Assembly (NCBI RefSeq): GCF_001653565.1
Contig: NZ_LYPB01000065.1
Span: 62,001 to 126,000, forward strand
Length of the DNA stretch: 64,000 nucleotides
From: Paenibacillus oryzisoli
GTDB taxonomy: Bacteria > Bacillota > Bacilli > Paenibacillales > NBRC-103111
Direction: 5' to 3'
Shown: one piece after another, positions 7,701 to 16,216 of the stretch
Numbering within the stretch: position 1 is the first letter of the stretch
Layout of the letters: every line of letters begins with the position of its first letter
Position numbers and translations under genes: made by a program
The notes under the pieces: generated by a model
What the model saw: only the letters and a program-made list of their open reading frames with translations
What the model was told of the DNA's origin: nothing
Databases searched by the model: none

Positions 7701-9283
7701 AGGCATTGTATTTGTTAGGCATGAATATTACATGGTTTATGGCAAGTACAGATGATCAAGTTAGAGATGTCTCAATAAAATCATTGGTAAAGCTTTTTAA
7801 GAATCATATCCATATTTTGTTACATCTCATCAGGAAGTTTAGATTTGTAAAAGATATATACATAATAGAAGGGTTATTTTGTGCTACATATGGGTGTGTT
7901 TTAAATAGTAATTGTTTGGATGAAGTTGAAAAGCTTGCCGATTATGTATTCAAAGAGTTTTTTGATGTAAATGAAGTTATTCATTCTGCTATGATTCGTA
8001 GTTACCTAGTAGGAATCATAGAGTATGCATTGTCTAATGGACGTTGTAAGAGTATTGATATGAGGTATATTAAACCGCCTTACACAAATAGGTATACTTA
8101 CTATGAAGTAAACCAAAGTGATATTAGTAAGCTTAGGAAAGATTCCATGAGTGATGATTTAATGCTATTGGATCCATATTACGCGTTCCGTAATCGTGTA
8201 GAAATAGATATTCATTATATGTGTCAAAATAAAATTATAAGTAATCTAGAAGCTTGTTATACAAACATCTCTGTTAATAAAGAGGATTATATTCACTTTG
8301 AACTGTCGAATACTATTGACTATATTTTACCGGAATATAGGGTTAACTTCGTAAGAATGGTGATTAAAGAAATATTTGATATGGGGTATAATTACATCAA
8401 ATTTGGAGAGTTCGACTTAAGTGTGAAGGATGTAGGTGACCATACGCAAAGTCTCGGACAGAAGTATGAGTGGATCGCACTAAATAAAATTCTGTCCATT
8501 TATTTAGACCATAACCCCTATATTATCGATAGATATAATGAAGATATCACTATAAAGTTCGAGGGAGTATGGCAATTCATTTTTCATAGAAAAATAGATC
8601 CTAGCATTGATTACTTCAGCCCATACGACACAAGAATAGTTGGAGATGATAGACTATTAACTAGTCATGAACTGCTCGATAATTTCAATTCATTAATTGA
8701 AATTAAATTAAACGACATCGACTGGATTGCTGTGAATCATATTCTATATAAAATGAACGATAACAAATACAGCTCGACAGACCCATACCTTTTGAAAATG
8801 ACTGAATTAGAGGAAATGAGGTCTTTTCTAAACCAAGAGATAAATTTGAATTTTCATCCAATTGAAGACTTATATGTAAAGGAAATTTATTGGTCACAAG
8901 CATATAGAAACCTACTTGAAAAACAAAGAGGGAAAGATAGCAGTCATCCTTTCCTAAAAGAAAAAATGATTGTCATGTATGTATGGGATATAAATGACGG
9001 AGCAATGCGCAATTATATTGAGTTTAGTATTTTATCCCCAGAGACAATACAAGGATTGCAGTTGTCTATGGGCAACACTGTTTTTGAATTTAATAACGTT
9101 GAGAATGAACTAGTTTGCCTAAATTTATACGAGGATCAGTATGATGACTTGCTTCTAATAAGAAAAGATTTCATATCAAATTATTTAAAGCGATCGCAGA
9201 AAGTAATTGTATGGCCTTTGAATAACCAAGAAACTGATAGCAGAATGATTGTATTTAATGGTTATAATTTGTTTCTTTATTAA
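4796..9283 (+). CDS. Large STAND-type NTPase with N-terminal Cap4/DUF4297-like nuclease motif; Avs-like antiviral candidate
   Basis: The 1495-residue protein has three visible parts. Residues 10-110 contain GTNRGFVFQYLK, then E47-x-E49-D50-D51, then WTQVKCYSS with Q66-x-K68. This is the spacing seen in PD-(D/E)xK-like nuclease domains of the Cap4/DUF4297 type. A helical, coiled-coil-rich linker follows to about residue 460. The P-loop NTPase has Walker A GSAGVGKS (G489-S496) and Walker B VIIFIDALNEA (D566), a NACHT/STAND-like form. About 700 further residues without recognised motifs would be the sensor. STAND proteins with effector-NTPase-sensor order and this length include the Avs antiviral proteins, which oligomerise on phage proteins and switch on the effector. 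The gene is strongly AT-rich compared with its neighbours, a sign of horizontal acquisition. The ATG has AAGGGG seven bases upstream. Other possibilities are a non-defensive STAND regulator or a novel subtype. Confidence 0.6.
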   Translation: MSKELIIFKANTDAVGTNRGFVFQYLKTLVQWLTNYRENIGNLIYCEVEDDIKQVNKSRTNIKWTQVKCYSSAFNLGSDDIHKTLYNFFVLFASHDVSESYFSFESNSKPSGKDELFNEWINKQPVTEKDLELLAKLVVYLQKTLSANIEEVSASLLKNITNKIATIESKKSSAAKMQGKKVIDELKIEYQSIVSLSRVLNLKLSDNELMSDFIKRIDWVFDYINPNASITKLKSDAMKLLSEIIPKHASVDLYFYRLLSEIFLKSTETEINERSLDTDLMEEILNETEEHLKEHTNQELVLKIDELESTIAKGFSGVNVQLGIIEQKLDVFNDKNVLKKHKYSSQWFRGRVEENIRNIGNRYSENLNVELQISELIDAIELNDKFKKSVIDKCEELIRDNLFYNHADNEITNILKKLQQIMGQISSNNRINKCLCEVEEVVISLKRYIDESNVHRRSSYFLEKIQEMYTYLQDTSFQAALNPFVVVTGSAGVGKSHFMTNHALRRLNTNKISIFLLGQLVNFEDSFLQQIKKQLDIPIDEDMDDFFEVFNEYGIEQNERVIIFIDALNEATSKKILQSSISGFVERMKRYSNIALVMSVRDTYEKEVIPADFFEINDVMRVEFDGFDNIEHAVREFFNYYKVPLTLNDCLKYQFKNPLFLKVYCISYDKHNSADSIEGIFNNYFRTINNNLRLRIEGYPKHGDLVNLALSCFIDTKLKYNNSYLLYEVASREVNNQMAFLKLNVNFFDELVNEQVITVNTIKRNSKTDDIVYITFELFSEFIVAKRIIEANEINKYNTNLKNFFSEMNPYYHLLMDDYSNQGIFEAIAVQLPEIAAPELEMYYWPRDILRYDSVNLEKAYYNSLKWRRPEAITGISHSFILNEVLVLSFSSPRKLYKFWDEVLKFSIDKKHYYNANFLYESLMNMQLDDFNALWTVYVSEDFKKNDCFTQIMKWAWKDHTESLGFDEEALYLLGMNITWFMASTDDQVRDVSIKSLVKLFKNHIHILLHLIRKFRFVKDIYIIEGLFCATYGCVLNSNCLDEVEKLADYVFKEFFDVNEVIHSAMIRSYLVGIIEYALSNGRCKSIDMRYIKPPYTNRYTYYEVNQSDISKLRKDSMSDDLMLLDPYYAFRNRVEIDIHYMCQNKIISNLEACYTNISVNKEDYIHFELSNTIDYILPEYRVNFVRMVIKEIFDMGYNYIKFGEFDLSVKDVGDHTQSLGQKYEWIALNKILSIYLDHNPYIIDRYNEDITIKFEGVWQFIFHRKIDPSIDYFSPYDTRIVGDDRLLTSHELLDNFNSLIEIKLNDIDWIAVNHILYKMNDNKYSSTDPYLLKMTELEEMRSFLNQEINLNFHPIEDLYVKEIYWSQAYRNLLEKQRGKDSSHPFLKEKMIVMYVWDINDGAMRNYIEFSILSPETIQGLQLSMGNTVFEFNNVENELVCLNLYEDQYDDLLLIRKDFISNYLKRSQKVIVWPLNNQETDSRMIVFNGYNLFLY

Positions 9284-9302
9284 AATAAAGGAGTTAATTT
9301 CT

Positions 9303-9740
9303 GTGACCGAATCGAGATTTAAAGACAAAGGTGAAAGTCTATATGATTTCCTTTTTGGTTCAGATGGTGTTCTTATTGAATGCCCTTACTGCAATAGATG
9401 CTCTAATGGTGTAAAAATAGGTGTGAATTATGAATATAAGCTGATTTGCAGTAATTGTGGAATATTACCTAATCCAGCTAGTGCCTCATGGGGCAGTGGT
9501 ACTTTCATGGGGTTAAATTTATGGTTAAGAACTAACAGTTGTGGTCATCTGCTATGGGCTTATAACAGAGAACATCTAGATTTTTTGGATAATTATATTA
9601 CTTCCTCACTGCGAGAACGAATCCCTAATAGAAATCAGAGCTTAGCAAGTAGACTTCCTGAATGGATAAAGAATAGAAAAAATCGAGAAGAACTTGCTAA
9701 AGGGTTACATAGGCTACGAGAAAAGCTTGCCAGTAAGTAA
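9303..9740 (+). CDS. Zinc-ribbon protein of unknown function, partner of the STAND gene
   Basis: I place the start at GTG 9303, with AAAGGAG at 9287-9293 and only 19 bp after the STAND stop. An upstream in-frame ATG at 9249 would overlap that gene and adds unlike sequence. The 145-residue product has a four-Cys zinc ribbon, CPYC (about residues 26-29) and CSNC (about 48-51). A conserved-looking block HLLWAYNREHLDFLDNYI (about 79-96) follows, then a basic helical tail (RLPEWIKNRKNREELAKG). I recall similar zinc-ribbon / LWAYN-type hypothetical proteins in other bacteria, but no function is known to me. Tight spacing and shared AT-richness suggest co-transcription with the STAND gene, as an accessory factor or cargo. 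Confidence 0.6.
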   Translation: MTESRFKDKGESLYDFLFGSDGVLIECPYCNRCSNGVKIGVNYEYKLICSNCGILPNPASASWGSGTFMGLNLWLRTNSCGHLLWAYNREHLDFLDNYITSSLRERIPNRNQSLASRLPEWIKNRKNREELAKGLHRLREKLASK

Positions 9741-9772
9741 AGGCACGATTTTATCAAAAAGGTGAGATAGTA

Positions 9773-10378
9773 TTGGACGAAAAAAGAAATTATTCGAAAA
9801 TCATTGTTTTACTTCTATCACTTCTAAGTAGTTTTCTTTTAATGTTAACTTGTCTATTTCAATGGAGTTTAATGGATATCGTCACGCCCTTCTTAATGCC
9901 ATTTGTCTGGTTATGCGTATTCTGTATTTTTCTTACTACGTTAATTGTTTCGCTCGGTTTTCTTGTAAAAAGAAAGTCATGGAAACCGTTCTTAATACAC
10001 ATGATTTCCATACTTTTGTATTTCTTTTTCCCATTTACGCAATTAATGATAAATCTCGACTTCGCAGTTAATAGAGAAGAAAGACAAGAAGTACTTCAAC
10101 TAATTGAATCAGAGAAAATATCTCCCAATGTTTCCTATAACAATTCAATCATTCACTTGCCGGAAAAGTATCAACACCTTTCAAAAGGTGGAGGAGATAT
10201 TTTGATTGAGGATAATGGGCAAGAGGTGTTTTTCTTTACGTTTCGGGGGATTCTTGATAACTTTTCGGGATTTATTTATTCCTCCTATGACCAAGAGCCA
10301 CAAAATGAGGATTTTGGTGGGGATTATAAAGAAGTAAAGCGAATTGATAAAAACTGGTATTGGGTAAGTTCTTATTAA
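9773..10378 (+). CDS. Small membrane protein of unknown function
   Basis: The start is TTG 9773, with AAAAGGTGAG upstream. The 201-residue protein has three hydrophobic segments, at roughly residues 10-30, 36-62 and 72-92. A hydrophilic domain of about 105 residues follows, with an acidic stretch (QEPQNEDFGGDYKE) and an aromatic C-terminus (NWYWVSSY). No catalytic motif is visible. It lies 32 bp after the zinc-ribbon gene in the same orientation and shares the AT-rich composition, so it may belong to the same island or simply be its next gene. I do not recognise the family. Confidence 0.55.
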   Translation: MDEKRNYSKIIVLLLSLLSSFLLMLTCLFQWSLMDIVTPFLMPFVWLCVFCIFLTTLIVSLGFLVKRKSWKPFLIHMISILLYFFFPFTQLMINLDFAVNREERQEVLQLIESEKISPNVSYNNSIIHLPEKYQHLSKGGGDILIEDNGQEVFFFTFRGILDNFSGFIYSSYDQEPQNEDFGGDYKEVKRIDKNWYWVSSY

Positions 10379-10437
10379 TGGATGGGAGAATTTGATTACA
10401 TGATAGGTGTGCTACATGATCAGTCCTCACAAAATAC

Positions 10438-10491
10438 TTTACAATTTCTTATCCCACGGATAACACTTCAATAACACTCCATAGCTAGAAT
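10438..10491 (+). promoter_or_regulatory. Pho-box-like repeats and promoter for the GDPD gene
   Basis: Four hexamers at exact 11-bp steps resemble the PhoP repeat TT(A/T/C)A(C/T)A: TTTACA (10438), TTATCC (10449), ATAACA (10460) and ATAACA (10471). A -10-like TAGAAT follows at 10486-10491, placing the repeats at about -60, -49, -38 and -27, as in PhoP-activated promoters. PhoP control of a glycerophosphodiester phosphodiesterase fits phosphate scavenging (B. subtilis glpQ is a PhoP target). Confidence 0.5.
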
Positions 10492-10530
10492 AGCAATAGG
10501 ACAACTGAACAGGGCAAGGGTAGGAGACGC

Positions 10531-10607
10531 GGAGAAAACCCTTCATGGCAGCAAATGATGGCTAGTGAAAACTAGTCGAGATCATTTGTATGCGTGAAGG
10601 GTTTTTT
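10531..10607 (+). promoter_or_regulatory. Leader terminator/antiterminator hairpin, GlpP-type, before GDPD gene
   Basis: GGAGAAAACCCTT (10531-10543) begins a long stem. Outer arms AAAACCCTTCA (10535-10545) and TGAAGGGTTTT (10595-10605) are perfect, with inner arms CAAATGAT / ATCATTTG and CTAGT / ACTAG around a GAAA loop. A T-run closes it at 10602-10607. It lies about 110 bp before the coding start, where a leader terminator would act. The identical 13-base start recurs in the hairpin at 16865-16966, and a GlpP gene lies between the two. GlpP binds such leaders when glycerol-3-phosphate is present and lets transcription continue. Confidence 0.65.
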
Positions 10608-10719
10608 GTGTTTTCCAAAAGGGATAGGAGGATGTCAAGACGATAGAAAGTGGCTTACTTCTGTTAGTAATGTGTACATAAAGATGCATTCATCCATTTT
10701 ACGAGAAAGGGTTGATTCT

Positions 10720-13700
10720 ATGAAACGGTATAAAAAGGTTTTGAGTAGTCTTCTAGTCGCTACATTAGTCACTAGTTTAGCACCATTTGGTCTAATAAAT
10801 GTCCAAGAGGCACACGCCGCGGATGATGCAAGAAATTCGCTCGATGTGAGGAAGACGGTTAATGCCCCAGTAATCGATGGGGATTTGGATGAGACCATCT
10901 GGTCAATTAACCAACGTTTAACGAAACAAACGGGTAATGGAACGTCTAAAGATAGTAAGTTCGGTATGCTCTGGGACAATAAGTACCTATACATTGGGGT
11001 TAAGGCCGATGATGAGAGCCTGATGGCAGCTGGCACGGGGAATTGGTTTGAGCAGGATAACATTAATTTCTTTCTAGATCCTACGATGCATCAGTCTTCT
11101 CCATATGCCACAGATGATATGCAACTTGGATTTGTGTATGGAGCGGATTCGACTTCTCCTGAGTTTCACTTTGGGGCTGCGACCAATGGTCAAAGCAGTA
11201 AGGATTCGAATAAGATTTTGCGGGCGATCAAGAAAACGGCAACGGGGTGGTCATTAGAAACGGCAGTACCATGGGATATGTTGAAGATGGATCCTGTGCT
11301 GACGAAGAAGTTGGGCTTGGAAGTTGGGGTAACAGACCGCTATGGAGCGGACGCTGCGCAGCAAAGAAACAGTTACTGGAGTGCGTACCAATCGAGCTCA
11401 TTCTGGAATGATACCTCAGGTTTTGGTGTGATAAACCTCATGGATAGCAATCCCGTGACAGATCCGGTGAATCCGGTGCTACTGCAAGAAAATTTCGATG
11501 CGAATCCGACGGGCACGATTCCTTATGGATGGATTTCTGATGTGAACGCGGGAAGCCCATCGTTTTCCGTCGTGCAGGATACATACGGCAATGGACGAAT
11601 GACGTTTGATGGCAAGGCTTCGGGGAAGCAGGGGCGAATTGTCGCTCCGGTCCAATGGGACAACTACACGGTTGAAGCAGATGTAAGGTTCGAATCCGTA
11701 CTGGATTCAGGAAGATGGGCATCCCTCATGTTCAGAGTCCCATCGACGGGGAAAGTGCCTTACAATCAGATGGCTATCCGTCAAAATGGTACCTATGAAT
11801 TTGCCTATCGCAAATCGGACGGCGGCTGGTATTCACCAACGCCAATTTCGGGGTCTTGGAGAGCGTTGACGATGAATTCCGATTACACGATGAAGGTACG
11901 GATTTTTGGGAATAACGTCAAGGAATATATGAAGGCAAAGTTAGATCCGAGCTATACCATGGTAACCGACACAACCCTGCCTACGACTGTCGTCATGGAA
12001 AGTGGCAAGGTAGGACTTCAAGTTGATCAAAGCAAGGTCTCGTTCGACAACCTGAAGGTAACGCGAATCACGGCTGATCGGCTGGATCTCGTTGTACCTG
12101 CCACGATGGAAGCGTTGAGCGGACCAATTAGTGTTACAGGCAGTGTGTACTACTCGGATGGTATCAGTGAAGCTATGACCAATAAATCATTCAAATATTA
12201 CTCCTCGGATGAGTCGATTATCAAAATTTCGAATAATGCCATATACCCAATCAAGGCGGGAAAAGCTATGATCAGGGTGGTCTACGATAGGGCGGAGTTC
12301 TTGCAAGAAGTAACTGTAACACCGAGTACGGTGCCAGCGAAAGTAACTTCTCTCAAGCACGATAATGGTTATTTCTTGGCTACAGTAAACCAACCACTAC
12401 CCTTATCTAGTGTCACCTTAAAGGCAGAATTTAGTAATTTTACGTCAGGAACCGTGATAGGCAGCGATTTGACCTGGACATCTAGCAGTCCTTCCGCTGT
12501 TGTGAACGGTGGCAGTCTGAGTGTTCTCCAAAAAGGGGTTTACAGCCTATCTGCTCAAAAAGACGGCGTTACCATTTCAATGTATGTTGTAGCGAAAGAA
12601 GCAGCGGATAGCGAATATGTGCTTTATGAAGAAAATTTCGATCAGCTAACGGAAGGAACACTTCCTCCTGGCTGGACACGCAAAGAAGGAACGACAGCGA
12701 GCAAAGCTGTTGTTAAAACAGGTGGATTTGAATTGGATGCAGCAGCATCACCAGATAATCCGTCGCGTGTTCTTTTACCAGATTTCCTAGGGGCATTTGG
12801 CAATTATAAAATCGAAGCTGATGTGACACATTTGCAAGCTAACGATAATGCCAGATGGCATTCTCTCATGTATCGGATTCAGAATAATGATTATCCGTAT
12901 TATCAGATGGCGGTTAGAAAAGACGCTACAGCGGCAAACGGTATAGAATTTGCTGAAAGAGATGCATCGAATGCTTGGAATGTCATGGATACGGGGGCTT
13001 TTACAGAAGCGATCGACTCTAGCAAATTGTACCATTATACGGTAAAGGCATTTGACAATCGTGTGATGGAGATGATTAACGACAAGGTTGTTGTGGATAC
13101 GGACAATGCCGGTTTGTATACCAAAGGAAGAATCGGTTTACAAGCAAATGGCAGCAAAATGAGAGTAGACAACATTCGAATTACGCTGCAACAGAATGCG
13201 CTGCCGCTATCTGCGACTCAGAAATATGTAAGTGTAACGGAGCCTACGACGAAAATTGCGATGGCTTCCACGGTTGTAACGGAGATTGCGACTGCAAGCG
13301 ATGTATCCAAACTGACAGGTACGGCCATACCTGCTACGGCTATTTTGCATATTAACCAAGAGCTTAAAGTGACAGAAGCAGGCAACCAAACGGTGATTGG
13401 AGATTTGGATGCTATTCTGAGTACGCTTGGTACGCGAACGATGGCTGCCTTCTATGTGAAGGATGAGCAGACGGTAGATGCCTTGGTGCCGTATTTGAAA
13501 GCGAATAGCCTTGAGGATGTATTTGTAATATCCGGTAATGGCGATTTGGTTAAAAAGGCTAGACAAGCGTATCCGATCATACGTGGAATTGTGGATTTTA
13601 CCAGTAAAACGATTGAGAGCCTAGATCAGCTGTTAGAGATTCGTCAGATTACCAATGCAAGCCTTGCGCATATTGCGGTGCTTCCACAGGCTGCTGCTAC

Positions 13701-16119
13701 AAGAGACAATACGAACTATTTGCAATTGCGAACGATCATGGTCTGGGCGAAAAATGAAAGTGCTTCGACAGCTGCTGGGAAAAATCTTGCCTTGCATACG
13801 CTGATCACAGCTGGGGTTAATGGGATTGTGACGGACACACCAAGTGCGGCTTTCACGGCTTTAAGCGTGTACGATAAGAACGCAACCCTAATTCGCAAAC
13901 CGTACATTATTGGGCATCGCGGATTACCGTCGGCTGCGCCAGAGAATACGATTGAAAGTAATATTCTGGCATTAGATAATGGGGCAGATTTCATTGAGAA
14001 TGATGTATATATTTCTAAAGATGGTTATCTCGTCATTCATCATGATGGTGATTTGAAGGGAACAACGAATGGCACAGGCAACATTGAGAATTATACATTG
14101 GCCGAAATTAAGGCGCTGAATGCCAATAAGCCACATCCGACCGACTATCCGAATGTGAAAATACCAACATTGGAAGAACAGATTGACCTTGTTCAGCAGC
14201 GGGGCAAAATGATCATGAACGAGATTAAGACGTCCACGCCTGCGGCCATTGACGCTTTCGTTCAGTTGGTTCAATCGAAAAATGCGGAAGCTGACATCGA
14301 CAACATGTCGTTCGTTGCCAATCAGATCACGCGTATGAACAGCTTAATGCCGACGATGCCTTCCGGCCTTCTATCGAGCTTATCTGGCGGGAACAACGTG
14401 AAAGGCATGCTGCGCACAGTACTTAGCTCCATCCAGCCTTTGAATGCAACATTCAATAATGGGTACGGTGGTATCTCGCAAAGTTTCATGGAGGCTGCTA
14501 AACATCGTGGCATCTTGATTTCACCGTGGACACTCAATGATCGGCCAACGTTTAATCGTTTTCTCATTAATGGGGCTTGGGGCTTAACGACTGACTATGC
14601 CAACTGGGCTGCAGACATGGCTGCGGCGATTACGACGGAGAAGTTGGGGTTCACGCTTAAAAAGGATGAAACAATTCCGATTCCAGCTAGTGTGACAACT
14701 TACAAAGGAGATAAGGCAAGTATCACTCCTGAGATTGTGATGTTGGATGGGCAAACATCCTTTGAAGTAAATGGTAATGAGGTAACAGCGACTGGTAAGG
14801 GTTCAGGTGTAGGACATGCATTATTACGATACACCTATACGATGAATGACGGTCAAAAGTATGATTTGTATACTCAGCCAATTACACTGAATGCACCGAG
14901 TGAGCCAATCGTACCAGACGACAGTGAGCAAGGAGTTGGCAGCGTTGATAGTGGGACGGGAACTAAGAATCCTGCTTTAACAGTGACGGAAGCAATGATT
15001 CAATCGGCCAACCAACAATCAGGAGCGGACAATAAGATAATTGTTAACGTACCATTGAATGAGAAGAAGGATCAAGCGGTTGCGATCCTGACACCTGCTG
15101 CCATTCAAGCGTTGTCAGATACAGGCCATCGTACAGCCATCATTCAGTCAGAACTTGGCTCATACGAGCTGAATCTGCCAGAAGTAGATCTGCAAGCTTG
15201 GGCAAATAAGCTAGGGACGACACAAGATAAGCTGAACTTGACTATTCAAATCTCTTTGAATGCACAAGCTGCAGCAGATGCTAGTGCAACTGGCAAAGAT
15301 GTTAAAAGGGCTGTTGAATTTACGCTTACGGTAGGAACAGGTGAAGGCAAGGGTGAAGAAATATCTACCTTCAACCAGTTTATTGCTAGATCCATCAAGC
15401 TGGATGCCGCAACGGACATGAAGGCAATGGCTGCTGTTCGGGTAGAACAAGATGCGAAAGGCAATACCGTGTATAATCCGGTTCCATTCGTAAAGCAAGG
15501 CAATGATGTTCTCATTTACAGCCGCACGAACAGTACGTATCTTCTACTAGCTAACCCAGTGACGTTCAGCGATTTGAAGCATCATTGGTCCAAACAGACC
15601 GTGGAATCCATGGCGAATAAAATGATCGTACAAGGTGTAGGGGCTGCGAGCTTTGCACCTGATCGACAAGTAACACGAGCCGAGTTTGCCGCTCTATTGG
15701 TGAGATCGTTTGGTTTATCCTCATCCAATGCGATGGTTACAAGCTTTAAGGATGTTCAACCTGCGGATTGGTATGCGACTGCAATTAACCTTGCGGTTGA
15801 TGCGGGACTCGTAAGTGGCTATGAAGATCACACTTTCCGACCAGATGCTCCGATTTCTAGACAGGAAATGGCGGTTATGATTAGCCGAGCACTTCAATTC
15901 GCAGGTTATAAAGGGGAATTGAAACCAACTGGCACGGTCACCTTCAGCGATGAATCGCAAATTGCCGAGTGGGCCAAGAATGCGATCCGAACAGCTGCCA
16001 CACTGCAGATTATTAATGGCAGAGATAGCAATACCTTTGCACCGCTAAGTACGGGCACTCGTGCAGAAAGTGCAGTGATGCTAAGCCGCATGCTGCAAGC
16101 TCTACACTTTTCTAACTAA
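10720..16119 (+). CDS. SLH-anchored multidomain glycerophosphodiester phosphodiesterase
   Basis: The start is ATG 10720: it has AGAAAGGG upstream and begins a signal peptide (MKRYKKVLSS, hydrophobic core, cut after AHA). Upstream in-frame codons lie within the leader hairpin. The 1799-residue product has a CBM9-like domain (about 38-235), two lectin-like domains each opening with ENFD-x(5-6)-GT(I/L)P (about 254-430 and 634-830), a Big-like stretch between them, and a region of unknown fold. The GDPD domain follows (about 1060-1300) with GHRG (H1066), PENT, E-x-D and HHDGD catalytic/metal residues. Three SLH repeats (about 1614-1799) bind pyruvylated wall polymer. It should release glycerol-3-phosphate from phosphodiesters or teichoic acid at the cell surface. 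The added carbohydrate-binding domains suggest sugar-decorated substrates. A Pho-box and a GlpP-type leader precede it. Confidence 0.85.
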   Translation: MKRYKKVLSSLLVATLVTSLAPFGLINVQEAHAADDARNSLDVRKTVNAPVIDGDLDETIWSINQRLTKQTGNGTSKDSKFGMLWDNKYLYIGVKADDESLMAAGTGNWFEQDNINFFLDPTMHQSSPYATDDMQLGFVYGADSTSPEFHFGAATNGQSSKDSNKILRAIKKTATGWSLETAVPWDMLKMDPVLTKKLGLEVGVTDRYGADAAQQRNSYWSAYQSSSFWNDTSGFGVINLMDSNPVTDPVNPVLLQENFDANPTGTIPYGWISDVNAGSPSFSVVQDTYGNGRMTFDGKASGKQGRIVAPVQWDNYTVEADVRFESVLDSGRWASLMFRVPSTGKVPYNQMAIRQNGTYEFAYRKSDGGWYSPTPISGSWRALTMNSDYTMKVRIFGNNVKEYMKAKLDPSYTMVTDTTLPTTVVMESGKVGLQVDQSKVSFDNLKVTRITADRLDLVVPATMEALSGPISVTGSVYYSDGISEAMTNKSFKYYSSDESIIKISNNAIYPIKAGKAMIRVVYDRAEFLQEVTVTPSTVPAKVTSLKHDNGYFLATVNQPLPLSSVTLKAEFSNFTSGTVIGSDLTWTSSSPSAVVNGGSLSVLQKGVYSLSAQKDGVTISMYVVAKEAADSEYVLYEENFDQLTEGTLPPGWTRKEGTTASKAVVKTGGFELDAAASPDNPSRVLLPDFLGAFGNYKIEADVTHLQANDNARWHSLMYRIQNNDYPYYQMAVRKDATAANGIEFAERDASNAWNVMDTGAFTEAIDSSKLYHYTVKAFDNRVMEMINDKVVVDTDNAGLYTKGRIGLQANGSKMRVDNIRITLQQNALPLSATQKYVSVTEPTTKIAMASTVVTEIATASDVSKLTGTAIPATAILHINQELKVTEAGNQTVIGDLDAILSTLGTRTMAAFYVKDEQTVDALVPYLKANSLEDVFVISGNGDLVKKARQAYPIIRGIVDFTSKTIESLDQLLEIRQITNASLAHIAVLPQAAATRDNTNYLQLRTIMVWAKNESASTAAGKNLALHTLITAGVNGIVTDTPSAAFTALSVYDKNATLIRKPYIIGHRGLPSAAPENTIESNILALDNGADFIENDVYISKDGYLVIHHDGDLKGTTNGTGNIENYTLAEIKALNANKPHPTDYPNVKIPTLEEQIDLVQQRGKMIMNEIKTSTPAAIDAFVQLVQSKNAEADIDNMSFVANQITRMNSLMPTMPSGLLSSLSGGNNVKGMLRTVLSSIQPLNATFNNGYGGISQSFMEAAKHRGILISPWTLNDRPTFNRFLINGAWGLTTDYANWAADMAAAITTEKLGFTLKKDETIPIPASVTTYKGDKASITPEIVMLDGQTSFEVNGNEVTATGKGSGVGHALLRYTYTMNDGQKYDLYTQPITLNAPSEPIVPDDSEQGVGSVDSGTGTKNPALTVTEAMIQSANQQSGADNKIIVNVPLNEKKDQAVAILTPAAIQALSDTGHRTAIIQSELGSYELNLPEVDLQAWANKLGTTQDKLNLTIQISLNAQAAADASATGKDVKRAVEFTLTVGTGEGKGEEISTFNQFIARSIKLDAATDMKAMAAVRVEQDAKGNTVYNPVPFVKQGNDVLIYSRTNSTYLLLANPVTFSDLKHHWSKQTVESMANKMIVQGVGAASFAPDRQVTRAEFAALLVRSFGLSSSNAMVTSFKDVQPADWYATAINLAVDAGLVSGYEDHTFRPDAPISRQEMAVMISRALQFAGYKGELKPTGTVTFSDESQIAEWAKNAIRTAATLQIINGRDSNTFAPLSTGTRAESAVMLSRMLQALHFSN

Positions 16120-16130
16120 GAGCTAGGTCA

Positions 16131-16166
16131 ACATCCCCTTCAAGATAAGAATGGCGAAGGGGATGT
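16131..16166 (+). terminator. Strong hairpin between GDPD gene and glpP
   Basis: ACATCCCCTTC and GAAGGGGATGT form an 11-bp perfect stem with a 14-nt loop, 11 bp after the GDPD stop. No T-run follows, so it could be a weak terminator, a 3' stabiliser or a leader structure for glpP. A possible ATG at 16151 lies in the loop and is not a credible start. Confidence 0.5.
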
Positions 16167-16216
16167 TAATCCTGAGCAAACAAATGTTTGTTAAGGTTAA
16201 AGTGGGGGTGGGGAGC

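Noticed and set aside
16151..16216. Extended N-terminus for glpP from ATG 16151
   Set aside because: The codon lies in the loop of a strong hairpin, there is no ribosome site, and the GlpP family begins at the later ATG.
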